DNA of 64,000 nucleotides from Prado023 sp963818445 (GTDB taxonomy: Bacteria; Actinomycetota; Actinomycetes; S36-B12; CAIYMF01): assembly GCA_963818445.1 (NCBI GenBank), contig CAWFSG010000001.1, forward strand, positions 1 to 64,000, in the 5' to 3' direction. The notes below the pieces were generated by a model. The model was not told the origin of the DNA. It ran no database searches and saw nothing but the letters and a program-made list of their open reading frames with translations. Shown piece by piece: positions 47,557-58,578 of the stretch (the stretch's first letter is position 1; each line of letters begins with the position of its first letter). Made by a program: the position numbers and the translations under genes.

Positions 47557-48867
47557 ATGGGGCACACGCTCGCCGATCCCGACCTCGCCTACCAGCGCCT
47601 GCAGCAGCGCCTGGACCGGATGCCCACCGGGGCCCCGGATTCGCCTGTGTTCCAGCAGATCCTGCGCCTGCTCTTCACCGTCGAGGAGGCCGAGATCGCG
47701 GCGCGGATGCCCACGATCTGCTCGATGCCGACCCTGGCCCGCAGGACAGGCCGGCCGGAGGCCGATCTCGGTCCGATGGTCGACACGATGGCGGCCAAGG
47801 GGCTGGTCGTGGACCTCGAGCACCACGGCCAGCGCCAGGTCGCCCTCGCCCCGGTCGTCATCGGGTTCTTCGAGTTCACCTTCATGCGCGTCCGCGAGGA
47901 CGCACCGATGGAGCAGCTGGCCGAGCTGTTCCACGAGTACATGTTCGACGACGACACCTTCGCGCACGCCGTCTTCCGCGGGAGCACGCAGATCGGTCGC
48001 TCCCTGGTGCGCGAGGAGGCGCTGCCCGACGACCCGCAGGTCGAGGTCCTGGACTGGGAACTGGCGACGCACATCGTCTCCGAGGCCCCGTCTGTGGCCG
48101 TCTCCCTGTGCCCCTGCCGCACGCACGCGGCGCTGATCGGCGAGGGATGCGGCAAGCCCACGCGGACCTGCCTGACGTTCGGCGGCGCTGCCGACGCGCT
48201 GGTCCGCGCCGGCATCGCCGAGCCCATCAGCAACGAGGAGGGCCTGGAGATCCTGGCGATGGCCAAGTCCGCCGGGCTGGCCCAGACCGCCGACAACGTC
48301 AAGCACGGCATCAGCTACATGTGCAACTGCTGCGGGTGCTGCTGCGGGATGATGCAGTCGATCCGCCGGCACGGGATCACCGGATCGATCGTCTCCTCGA
48401 ACTGGGTCGCCCACGTCGACCTCGACAAGTGCCGCGGCTGCAAGAAGTGCTTCCATGCCTGCCCGGCCGACGCCATCACCATGGTGGACAACGAGGGCAA
48501 GGGGTTGCGCAAGAACTGGGCGATCGTCGACCCGCTGAAGTGCCTCGGCTGCGGCGTCTGCGACGAGCGGTGCAACTGGGGCGCGCACTCGATGGTGCCC
48601 CGCGAGGCCCGCGTGTTCACGCCTGAGAACACGTTCGACCGGATGGTCACGATGGCCATCGAGCGCGGCAAGCTCGGCGAGCTGCTGGTGGACACCCTGG
48701 ACGGGGCCGGGCCGCACGCGCTGTCCCGGGCCCTGGGGATCCTGCAGGCCGCTCGTCCGGCGACAGCGGCGCGGGCGATCGAACCTCTGCACTCGATCTT
48801 CCTGCGCGGCATGCTGGCCGCTGTGCACGCGACGTCGCGTGCAGCCGCCCCGGTCACGCCTGTGTGA
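47557..48867 (+). CDS. Winged-helix/4Fe-4S protein with extra Cys clusters
   Basis: 436 aa. The N-terminal 110 residues look like a winged helix (TICSMPTLARRTGRPEADL, MVDTMAAKGLVVDLE). Then come cysteine sites: SLCPCRTH (Cys185, Cys187) with later CGKPTRTC, the run CNCCGCCCG (256-264), and two 4Fe-4S ferredoxin motifs, CRGCKKCFHAC (Cys292, 295, 298, 302) and CLGCGVCDERC (Cys329, 332, 335, 339). The architecture is known mostly from anaerobes, where it is annotated only as 4Fe-4S binding protein. Possible roles are redox sensing or electron transfer. No partner dehydrogenase is adjacent. Confidence 0.85.
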   Translation: MGHTLADPDLAYQRLQQRLDRMPTGAPDSPVFQQILRLLFTVEEAEIAARMPTICSMPTLARRTGRPEADLGPMVDTMAAKGLVVDLEHHGQRQVALAPVVIGFFEFTFMRVREDAPMEQLAELFHEYMFDDDTFAHAVFRGSTQIGRSLVREEALPDDPQVEVLDWELATHIVSEAPSVAVSLCPCRTHAALIGEGCGKPTRTCLTFGGAADALVRAGIAEPISNEEGLEILAMAKSAGLAQTADNVKHGISYMCNCCGCCCGMMQSIRRHGITGSIVSSNWVAHVDLDKCRGCKKCFHACPADAITMVDNEGKGLRKNWAIVDPLKCLGCGVCDERCNWGAHSMVPREARVFTPENTFDRMVTMAIERGKLGELLVDTLDGAGPHALSRALGILQAARPATAARAIEPLHSIFLRGMLAAVHATSRAAAPVTPV

Positions 48868-48946
48868 TCCTCGGATCCCGTTCTTCCTGGCCCTGTGCGA
48901 CCGTTCCGCGCGACCGGACACGCCCCTATGGGGCAGTCTTCGGCCT

Positions 48947-50425
48947 ATGGGCGAGGACGTGGCGGGTCGAACCTTCAGCCGCGAGGACCGGCAGCGCTAC
49001 CGGGACAAGGTGCACCGCTGCCTCGACGTGCTGGCCGAGATGCTGGCCGAGGAGCAGTTCGACTTCGAGACCCCGCTCACCGGGATGGAGGTCGAGCTCA
49101 ACCTGATCGACGCCGAGGGCAACCCCGCGATGCGCAACTCCGAGGTGCTGGCCAGCATCGACAGCCCGGCGTTCGTCCAGGAGCTCGGCCGGTTCAACCT
49201 GGAGATCAACGTCCCGCCGCAGAGCCTCGTGGGTGACGGGGCTCGCCTCTACGAGGAGCAGGTCCGCGAGCAGCTCAACCACGGCGATGCCCGGGCCCAC
49301 CAGCAGGGCGCCGGGTTGGTGATGGTCGGCATCCTGCCGACCCTGCGCCCGGAGCACATGACCTCCGAGTCGATCAGCACGAACTCCCGGTACGCCCTGC
49401 TCGACGAGCAGCTGCTCCTGGCGCGCGGCGAGGACCTGCACATCGACATCCGCGGGCCCAAGGAGTCCCTGGAGACCTACGCCGACTCCATCGCCCCGGA
49501 GGCGGCGTGCACGAGCGTGCAGTTCCACCTGCAGGTCAGCCCCGATGAGTTCGCCACGTCCTGGAACGCCGCGCAGTGCCTGGCGGCCGCACAGGTGGCC
49601 CTGGGCGCCAACTCCCCGTACTTCCTCGGCCGCGAGCTGTGGCGCGAGACCCGCATCGCGCTGTTCACCCAGGCCACCGACACCCGCCCGGCCGAGATGA
49701 AGGCGCAGGGCGTGCGCCCCCGGGTGTGGTTCGGGGAGCGCTGGATCACCAGCGTCTTCGACCTGTTCGAGGAGAACCTCACGTACTTCCCCGCCCTGCT
49801 GCCGGTGCTCGACGACGAGGATCCTGAGGTCGAGCTCGCCGCCGGTCGGACGCCCGCGCTGCGCGAGCTGCGCCTGCACAACGGGACCGTCTGGCGCTGG
49901 AACCGTCCGGTGTACGACGTCGTCGCCGGACGTCCGCACCTGCGGGTCGAGAACCGGGTCCTGCCCGCCGGCCCGACGGTCGTGGACACGCTGGCCAACG
50001 GCGCCTTCTACTTCGGGGCGCTGCGCCACCTGGCCGAGGAGGAGCGGCCCGTGTGGTCGCGCATGTCGTTCGGCGCGGCGGAGGAGAACTTCACCCGGGC
50101 GGCCATGCGCGGCATGGACACGACCGTCTACTGGCCGGAGATGGGCGAGGTCCCGATCGGTGAGCTCGTGCTGCGCCGGCTCCTCCCGCACGCCCACGAG
50201 GGCCTGCGCCAGTGGGGGGTCGACGACGACATCCGCGAGCGGCTGATGGGGATCATCGAGGGGCGGTGCACGTCCGGGCGAAACGGGGCGCAGTGGCAGG
50301 TGGACGCGGTCCATGCCCTGGAGTCGCGCGGCATGGACCGGTGGGAGGCGCTGCGTCGCATGACCCTGGAGTACACGGCCCGGATGCACACCAACACGCC
50401 GGTGCACACCTGGGATCCGGTCTGA
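48947..50425 (+). CDS. Glutamate-cysteine ligase family protein
   Basis: 492 aa from ATG 48947. GCS2-type ATP-grasp-like fold: GMEVELNLID (substrate/Mg Glu residues), FNLEINVPPQ, the central TSVQFHLQV and a C-terminal VENRVLPAGPTVVD-like region. It resembles the long actinobacterial group annotated as glutamate-cysteine ligase family rather than EgtA or MshC. It probably ligates Glu (or a similar acid) to an amine. Real substrate unknown. 80 bp separate it from the upstream Fe-S gene. Confidence 0.83.
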   Translation: MGEDVAGRTFSREDRQRYRDKVHRCLDVLAEMLAEEQFDFETPLTGMEVELNLIDAEGNPAMRNSEVLASIDSPAFVQELGRFNLEINVPPQSLVGDGARLYEEQVREQLNHGDARAHQQGAGLVMVGILPTLRPEHMTSESISTNSRYALLDEQLLLARGEDLHIDIRGPKESLETYADSIAPEAACTSVQFHLQVSPDEFATSWNAAQCLAAAQVALGANSPYFLGRELWRETRIALFTQATDTRPAEMKAQGVRPRVWFGERWITSVFDLFEENLTYFPALLPVLDDEDPEVELAAGRTPALRELRLHNGTVWRWNRPVYDVVAGRPHLRVENRVLPAGPTVVDTLANGAFYFGALRHLAEEERPVWSRMSFGAAEENFTRAAMRGMDTTVYWPEMGEVPIGELVLRRLLPHAHEGLRQWGVDDDIRERLMGIIEGRCTSGRNGAQWQVDAVHALESRGMDRWEALRRMTLEYTARMHTNTPVHTWDPV

Positions 50426-50460
50426 CCGACCGGTCCCCGGTTCCCGGGCGACGGTTCAGG

Positions 50461-50480
50461 ACATACCCGGGTGGGTATGT
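50461..50480. promoter_or_regulatory. CsoR/CstR-like operator upstream of the rhodanese gene
   Basis: acatacccgggtgggtatgt: perfect 8-bp inverted arms ACATACCC and GGGTATGT around a 4-bp centre. The ATACCC-n4-GGGTAT core is that of CsoR-family operators (Cu(I) or persulfide sensors). It lies 44 bp before the rhodanese ATG, where promoter elements should be. Confidence 0.6.
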
Positions 50481-50523
50481 ACCCTGCGGTTATCCTTCCC
50501 CGAGACGACCTGAGGAGCGCCCC

Positions 50524-50844
50524 ATGACCGAGACCATCACTGTCGCGGACCTTGCCGCCCGCATCAACGCCGGTGGCGTCGACCTGGTCGACGTCCGCGA
50601 GGTCCACGAGTTCGTTGCCGGGCACGTCCCCGGTGCGCGCAGCATCCCGATGAGCGTCCTGCCCGTGCGGGTCAACGAGATCCCGAAGGGGTCCGAGGTG
50701 CACCTGATCTGCCAGTCCGGCGCGCGGTCGATGCAGGTGGCGATCTGGCTGGCCAACCAGGGCTACACGGTGGTCAACGTTGCCGGGGGCACCGGCACGT
50801 GGGTCATGGCCGGTGGTCCGGTCGAGCAGGGCATGGCGGCCTGA
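50524..50844 (+). CDS. Single-domain rhodanese (sulfurtransferase)
   Basis: 106 aa. Rhodanese fold with DLVDVREVHEFVAGHVPGAR and the active-site loop CQSGARS, Cys at about residue 63. It moves sulfane sulfur from persulfides to acceptors. ATG 50524 has GAGGAG about 8 nt upstream. The CsoR/CstR-like palindrome just upstream suggests induction by reactive sulfur or copper, as in CstR regulons where rhodaneses are typical members. No regulator gene lies in the window. Confidence 0.92.
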   Translation: MTETITVADLAARINAGGVDLVDVREVHEFVAGHVPGARSIPMSVLPVRVNEIPKGSEVHLICQSGARSMQVAIWLANQGYTVVNVAGGTGTWVMAGGPVEQGMAA

Positions 50845-50912
50845 GCCGCCCGGCTCTCCTGCGCCGACCTGCCGACGGCCCAGGATGCGGCTGGGTGCGG
50901 CAGACTGCGGGC

Positions 50913-53556
50913 ATGTCGACCAGCTCCGAGTCCGAGCGCCTCAACGATCCGGTGAACTGGGAGAAGTGGGGTCCCTACCTCTCCGAGCGAGCGTGGGGCA
51001 CGGTCCGCGAGGACTACTCGGCTGACGGCAATGCCTGGGGATACTTCCCCTACGACCACGCCCGCTCCCGCGCCTACCGCTGGAACGAGGACGGGATGGC
51101 CGGCATCAGCGACATCAACCAGGACCTCTGCCTCGGGCTGTCGCTGTGGAACGGTCAGGACGACCACCTCAAGGAGCGGATGTTCGGCCTGGCCGGGCCG
51201 GAGGGCAACCACGGCGAGGACGCCAAGGATTACTGGTGGTACGTCGATGCCACGCCCAGCCACTCGTGGTTGCACTGGCGCTACCACTACCCGCAGGCGG
51301 CGTTCCCCTACCAGCGGCTGCGCGACGAGAACCGCGCCCGGGGCAAGGACGTGGGGGAGTTCGAGCTGCTCGACACGGGGGTGTTCGACGAGGACCGCTA
51401 CTTCGCCGTCGAGGTCCAGTACGCCAAGGCCGGGCCCGAGGACATCGTGATGCGGGTGACGGTCACCAACCACGGCCCCGAGCACCGTCCGATCCACGTC
51501 CTGCCGACCCTGTGGTTCCGCGACGTCTGGACCGGCGGCGAGGTGGAGGGAAGGCCGCACCTGAGCCTCGGCGCGGGGCACATCGTGGCCGAGCACCCGC
51601 GTTTGGGCCGCTACCGGCTGCACGCCCATCCCGCGGCGGACGGCACGGCACCGCAGGCGCTCTTCTGCACCAACACGACCAACGAGTCCCGCATCTGGGG
51701 CAGCGACCCGGTCACGCGGTACCCCAAGGACGGGATCAACGACCACGTCGTCTCCGGCGCGGCCACGGTCGACCAGGAGCACGCTGGGACCAGGGCCGCC
51801 TGGTGGTACCGGGCCGATGTCGCGCCGGGGGAGACCGTGGAGTTCGTGCTCCGCCTCGAGGAGTGGCTCGCCGACGACGAGCCCGCACCGAGCCCCGCCC
51901 AGGCGCAGGACGTCCTTGCCCGTCGCCGGGCCGAAGCCGACGCCTTCTACGCGGGCCGCACTCCTGCCGCCTGCTCGCCGGACGAGGCCCGGGTGCCTGC
52001 GCGAGGCGTTCGCCGGGATGATCTGGGGCAAGCAGTTCTTCGCCTACAGCGTCAGGCGCTGGCAGGACGGCGACGCCGGCGAGCCCGCCCCGCCGCAGGG
52101 CCGCGCAGCCATCCGCAACCGCACGTGGCGGCACCTCAACGCCCGCGATGTGATCTCGATGCCCGACCCGTGGGAGTACCCGTGGTTCGCCGCCTGGGAC
52201 CTTGCCTTCCACACCGTGGCCCTGGCCCATGTCGATCCTGGGTTCGCCAAGGGGCAGCTCGACCTGCTGCTGCGCGAGTGGTACCAGCACCCCAACGGTG
52301 CGATCCCGGCCTACGAGTGGAACTTCAGCGACCTGAACCCGCCGGTGCACGCGTGGGCCGCACTTCGGGTCTTCGAGATCGACGGGTCGCAGGACACGGA
52401 CTTCCTGGTCCGGATCTTCCCGAAGCTGCTGATGAACTTCACGTGGTGGGTCAACCAGCAGGACCCCGACGGCAACTCGCTGTTCGGCGGCGGGTTCCTC
52501 GGCCTCGACAACATCGGCCCGATCGATCGCAGCAACCTGCCGGCGGGCTACACGCTGCAGCAGGCCGACGGCACCGCCTGGATGGCCTTCTACTGCACCC
52601 AGATGCTCGGGATGCTCAACCACATGGTGCACGCCGGCCAGCCGGTGGACCACCTGCTGGTGACCTTCCTCCAGCACTTCATCAGCATCAACGAGGCCAT
52701 GGACGACGAGGGGATCTGGGACGAGCAGGACGGCTACTTCTACGACCAGCTGGTCTACCCCGACGGGACCCGGGCGCCCCTGCGGGTGACCTCCCTGGTG
52801 GGGGCCATGCCTGTCGTGGCGGCCGAGTCGATCCAGCTCAGGCCGGACAGCGCCCAACGTGCCCGGGCGACTGCGCAGCGCATGCGCTCGGCCCTCCTCG
52901 AGCGGCTCGAGCACAGCAGCGACCTGCTGACCGACTCCGAGGACGTTCCGATCGAGCTGTCGGTCGACATGCGGGCGCTGTCCCTGTCCGTCGTGGGCCC
53001 GGACGACCTGCGGCGGGTGCTGGCCAAGCTCCTTGATGAGGCGCAGATGCTCTCGCCATTCGGTATCCGCTCGCTCTCGGCGCATCACCGGCAGGTGCCG
53101 TTCCGGATCGGCGCAGCCGGGCAGGAGTGGTCCATCAGCTACGAGCCGGGGGAGTCGACGACCGGCATGTACGGCGGCAACTCCAACTGGCGCGGTCCGA
53201 TCTGGATGCCCATCAACCACCTGCTCGTGCACGCCCTCGAGGAGCATCACCAGACCCTTGGCGAGGGCTTCACCGTGGAGTACCCGACCGGCTCCGGCCA
53301 GCAGCAGACGCTGGCGGATGTGGCCGCCGACCTGCGCGAGCGGCTGATCTCGATGTTCGTCCCGGGCGCGGACGGCGTCGTGCCGTCAGCAGGACGACCG
53401 GGCGCCGCAAGCCCGCTGCAGGTCGACCCGCTGTGGGCGGGGCACACCCTGTTCTACGAGTACTTCGACGGCGACACCGGGGCCGGGCTCGGTGCGTCCC
53501 ACCAGACCGGCTGGACCGGGCTGGTCGCCGACCTGATCATGCGGGCCCGGGCATGA
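50913..53556 (+). CDS. GH63-like glucosidase (MGH1-like), frameshifted
   Basis: About 880 aa after removing one inserted C near 51983. An N-terminal beta-sandwich (1-360; WGYFPYDHARSRAYRW, DINQDLCLGLSLWNGQ) is followed by an (alpha/alpha)6 catalytic barrel with DPWEYPWFAAWDLAFHTVALA, IPAYEWNFSDLNPPVHAWA and at the C-terminus GGNSNWRGPIWMPINHLL. This matches GH63 family and mannosylglycerate-hydrolase-like enzymes. Acid/base Asp and Glu are likely in the WDLAFH and WNFSDLNPP regions. No signal peptide, so cytosolic. Overlaps the next gene by ATGA. Confidence 0.88.
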
Positions 53557-54083
53557 CGGAACCCGCCGAGGACCGGATCGGATGCAGCGACTGCGAGCGC
53601 ATCCGCGACGGCTGGCTCGCCCAACCGGTCAATGCCCTGAGCAGCCTGGCGTTCGTGGGTGCGGCGGGGGTGGTCCTGGCACGCACCTGGCAGCCTGCGT
53701 GGGACCGGCGCGGCGAGGTGCTCGCCTTCAGCGCCCTGCTCTCGCTGGTCGGTGCCGGCAGCGTCGCGTTCCACGGCCCCCAGCCCCCGGGGGCCAGGCT
53801 GATGCACGACGTGCCGATCCCCGTGCTGATCGGGCTGGCCCTCGGGACGCCCCTGGTCCGGTCACGTGGCGGGCTCGACCCGATGCCGGGGTGGAGCCGG
53901 CGGCGTGGCGCAACGCTGGCCACGACGGTCGTTGCGGCACTCTGCGCCTACGCCGGCGGGCGCACCGGCGCTCCGACCTGCGACCCGGACAGCCCCCTGC
54001 AGCTGCACGGGGCGTGGCACGTGCTCAGTGCGGCCGGGTTCGTGACCGTGGCCGACATCCTGTACCGAGGAGGTTCGACGTGA
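53553..54083 (+). CDS. Small multi-pass membrane protein, CREST/ceramidase-like
   Basis: 176 aa with five to six hydrophobic segments. The metal-site pattern of the CREST superfamily (alkaline ceramidase, PAQR) is seen: GAGSVAFHG with Ser and His, the Asp in LMHDVPI, and two His in LHGAWHVLS. An N-terminal CSDCERI may bind metal too. Such proteins are predicted metal-dependent amide or lipid hydrolases. Coupled to the glycosidase by ATGA and to the acyltransferase by a GTGA overlap. Confidence 0.7.
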   Translation: MTEPAEDRIGCSDCERIRDGWLAQPVNALSSLAFVGAAGVVLARTWQPAWDRRGEVLAFSALLSLVGAGSVAFHGPQPPGARLMHDVPIPVLIGLALGTPLVRSRGGLDPMPGWSRRRGATLATTVVAALCAYAGGRTGAPTCDPDSPLQLHGAWHVLSAAGFVTVADILYRGGST

Positions 54084-55399
54084 GTGAGGTCGAGGGCGAC
54101 CGCCCACGAGGGGGGGTACCGCGCCGGCTGGCGCGGATGGCCGCCAACCTGGTCTATCGCGACATCGACGTGCACCTGCCCGCCGAGGCCATCCCCGACG
54201 GTCCGGTGCTGGCGGTGGCCAACCATTTCGGCGGGCTCGCGGATGGCGTGCTGCTGGTCGACAGCGCCCCGCGGATGCCCCGCGTGGTGGCCCGGGACGT
54301 CATCTGGAAGGTCCCCGTGGTCGGCCGCCTCGCCACGGGAATCGGGATGATCCCGGTGCACAAGGCCGCCGACGGAGGCGCCAGGGCGAGCAACGACGAG
54401 ATGTTCGCCTCCGCGTACCGGGCGCTCGGTGACCGTGACCTGGTCCTGATCTTCCCCGAGGGAGTCACCCAGGACGTGCCCTACATGGCTGAGGTGCGCA
54501 CCGGCGCCGCGCGCATCGTTCTGGGTGCCCGGGAGTCCGGGGTCCAGGGGATCCACATCCTGCCGATGGGGGTGCACTACGAGAACAAGGCCGGCTTCCG
54601 GTCGCGCGCACTGGTCAACGTCGGGCCGCCCGTGAACCTCGACGAGTGGGTCGCCGAACGGGGTCCGGTCGTGGGCGGCGCCGATGACCGCCAGGCGGTG
54701 GGCGACCTCACCGCGCTGGTGAACGACCGGTTGCGTCACGTCGCCCCCAACTTCCCGGACTGGGAGCAGGCGCACGCCCTGGAGACGGTGGCTGAGGTGC
54801 TGCTGACCGATGTGGATCCCGCCCCCTCGCCGCCGATGCAGTACGGCGACCGTGAGCTCCTGGCCGCGCGGCTCAACCGGGCACCGGACCCGACCGTGGG
54901 GATCTGGTGGTCGCTCGGGTGCCCAGTACCGGGCCGCCCTGCGTGCGGCGGGGACCTCCGACCACGCGGTCGCCACGGCTGCATCCCCGCCGCCCCGGTC
55001 ATGGGGCTGGCTGCGCGACCTTGTCCTGGTGGTCCTGCTCGCGCCCTTCGCCCTCATCGGGCTGGCTGCCGCCGTCATTCCGCTGCTGCTGGTCGTGATC
55101 GCCAGCAAGCTGCGGATCGCGCCGGCGGTCCGGGCGACGGTCGTCCCCGGCTTGGCCCTGCTGCTGTTCCTCGGGGAGTGGATCCTGTTCTCGCTGCAGT
55201 CCGGCGAGGACGGGGTGACGCTCGGGTTGGCCGCACTCGTGCTGTTCCCGTTCTTCGTGGCGGCGCTGTTCCTCTTCGTCGAGAGGGTGACCTGCTCTGG
55301 CAACGGTGGCGTCGCAGCAGGCGTCCGGGTGCTGCGCAGCTGCCGGCTCTCCAGGCACTGCGAGCCGAGGTCGCCGGGAAGGGATGGGCTGCCCTGTGA
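54080..55399 (+). CDS. 1-acyl-glycerol-3-phosphate acyltransferase-like protein with C-terminal membrane tail, frameshifted
   Basis: About 438 aa from GTG 54080. One inserted base near 54917 and a second frame change near 55287 restore the original frame. PlsC-type motifs: HxxxxD in ANHFGGLADG, the FPEGVTQ motif III and PMGVHYENK. After about residue 270 come two long hydrophobic segments in the shifted frame, then a basic amphipathic end (LLWQRWRRSRRPGAAQL). It would acylate a lysophospholipid or glycerol phosphate. GTGA overlaps tie it to both neighbours. Confidence 0.82.
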   Translation: MSEVEGDRPRGGVPRRLARMAANLVYRDIDVHLPAEAIPDGPVLAVANHFGGLADGVLLVDSAPRMPRVVARDVIWKVPVVGRLATGIGMIPVHKAADGGARASNDEMFASAYRALGDRDLVLIFPEGVTQDVPYMAEVRTGAARIVLGARESGVQGIHILPMGVHYENKAGFRSRALVNVGPPVNLDEWVAERGPVVGGADDRQAVGDLTALVNDRLRHVAPNFPDWEQAHALETVAEVLLTDVDPAPSPPMQYGDRELLAARLNRAPDPTVGIWWSLGCPVPGRPACGGDLRPRGRHGCIPAAPVMGLAARPCPGGPARALRPHRAGCRRHSAAAGRDRQQAADRAGGPGDGRPRLGPAAVPRGVDPVLAAVRRGRGDARVGRTRAVPVLRGGAVPLRREGDLLWQRWRRSRRPGAAQLPALQALRAEVAGKGWAAL

Positions 55400-55427
55400 A
55401 CGCCGAACGGAGATCGTCTACCTGCTC

Positions 55428-55715
55428 GTGATCGTCATCCCCCTGTTCACGGTCTGGGTGATCGCCGTGCTCGACGTCGTGCGCCAGCCGCACATGTCGA
55501 CGAGGGTCAAGTGGATCTGGGTGGTCTCCTTCTCCTTGGTATGGCCGCTGCTGATCGTCTACCTGCTGACCCGACCGGTCCAGGGCCGGTTCGAGCGTGC
55601 TGAGAGCCGGGACTACCCGCACGCGAAGCTTGTCGACGCTGCACTGGCACACGAGGACGGCGTGATCGACGACGCGCAGATGGCTGGCCAGGTTCGCGAG
55701 CTACGCGCGGAGTAG
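55428..55715 (+). CDS. Small membrane protein with PLDc_N-type hairpin and SHOCT-like tail
   Basis: At least 95 aa. Two transmembrane segments (IVIPLFTVWVIAVLDVV and WIWVVSFSLVWPLLIVYLL) with KWIWV between them match the PLDc_N domain. The end (VDAALAHEDGVIDDAQMAGQVRELR) is SHOCT-like. The true start is probably GTG 55396, which overlaps the acyltransferase stop, with one base missing near 55410; GTG 55428 is the first safe in-frame start. Confidence 0.65.
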   Translation: MIVIPLFTVWVIAVLDVVRQPHMSTRVKWIWVVSFSLVWPLLIVYLLTRPVQGRFERAESRDYPHAKLVDAALAHEDGVIDDAQMAGQVRELRAE

Positions 55716-55793
55716 GACCGCATCGTGTGCGCGCCGTGCCCCCATTCGGGGTCCGGGTTCAACCCCGAGGGTGAGGATCCCGAAGAACCGTCC

Positions 55794-57787
<1,994 letters not shown>

Positions 57788-57801
57788 CCGTCCCGCAGCC
57801 C

Positions 57802-58575
57802 TCAGATCGAGAAGTCGTCGAGTTCCTCCCACTGGCCGGTACCGGTGGCGTGCAGGTGGAACTCGTTGACGTGACCGGTCACGGAGTACTCCAGGGAGTC
57901 GACGCGATCGAGCAGGTTGGCCACGGCCGCTCCGATGAGGTCCGGCTGGTTGGTGTGCTCGAGGTCCGGCTTGTCGGTGGCGGTGTGCGGCGTGAGCCGG
58001 GCGATGACCTGCCCCGGGACGCCGACCACGACGGAGTTGTCGGCCACGGGCCGCACGACCACCGCGTTGCCGCCGATGCGGGAGTCGTGCCCGATGTCGA
58101 TCGGGCCGAGCACCTTGGCGCCGGCGCCGATCGTGACCCGGTCGCCGACCGTGGGGTGACGCTTGCCCGGTGCCAGGCTCGTGCCGCCGAGGGTGACCCC
58201 GTGGTAGATGGTGACGTCCTGCCCGACCTCGGCGGTCTCGCCGATCACCACGCCCATGCCGTGGTCGATGAACAGGCCGGGCCCGAGGGTGGCGCCGGGG
58301 TGGATCTCCACGCCGGTCAGGGCGCGGGCCACCTGCGAGACCGTGCGGGCTGCGAGGGGGTGGTCACGGCGCCACAGGGCGTGGGACACCCGATGGGCCC
58401 ACACCGCATGGACGCCGGAGTAGAGCAGGGCGACCTCGGTCTTCGAGCGTGCGGCCGGATCTCGCTCGAAGACGCACTCCACGTCGCGGCGCATGTCCGC
58501 GAGGACCCCCATGGCCGACGTCATCGCCGAACCGGCGGTGCCCCCCTGCCCGGTCCGTCGTGCTCTGCGCGCCAT
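57802..58575 (-). CDS. cysE: Serine O-acetyltransferase with C-terminal Ile
   Basis: 257 aa. Left-handed beta-helix enzyme: LTGVEIHPGATLGPGLFIDHG, GVVIGETAEVG, IYHGVTLGGT and KRHPTVGDRVTIGAGAKVLG carry the His-Asp catalytic and hexapeptide-repeat residues. It makes O-acetylserine from serine and acetyl-CoA. The C-terminal tail of about 75 residues ends DDFSI; a terminal Ile is what binds the CysK active site in known cysteine synthase complexes. It lies 3 bp after cysK on the same strand. A shorter start at the internal MTSAMGVL is possible. Confidence 0.93.
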   Translation of the reverse strand: MARRARRTGQGGTAGSAMTSAMGVLADMRRDVECVFERDPAARSKTEVALLYSGVHAVWAHRVSHALWRRDHPLAARTVSQVARALTGVEIHPGATLGPGLFIDHGMGVVIGETAEVGQDVTIYHGVTLGGTSLAPGKRHPTVGDRVTIGAGAKVLGPIDIGHDSRIGGNAVVVRPVADNSVVVGVPGQVIARLTPHTATDKPDLEHTNQPDLIGAAVANLLDRVDSLEYSVTGHVNEFHLHATGTGQWEELDDFSI

Positions 58576-58578
58576 CGA

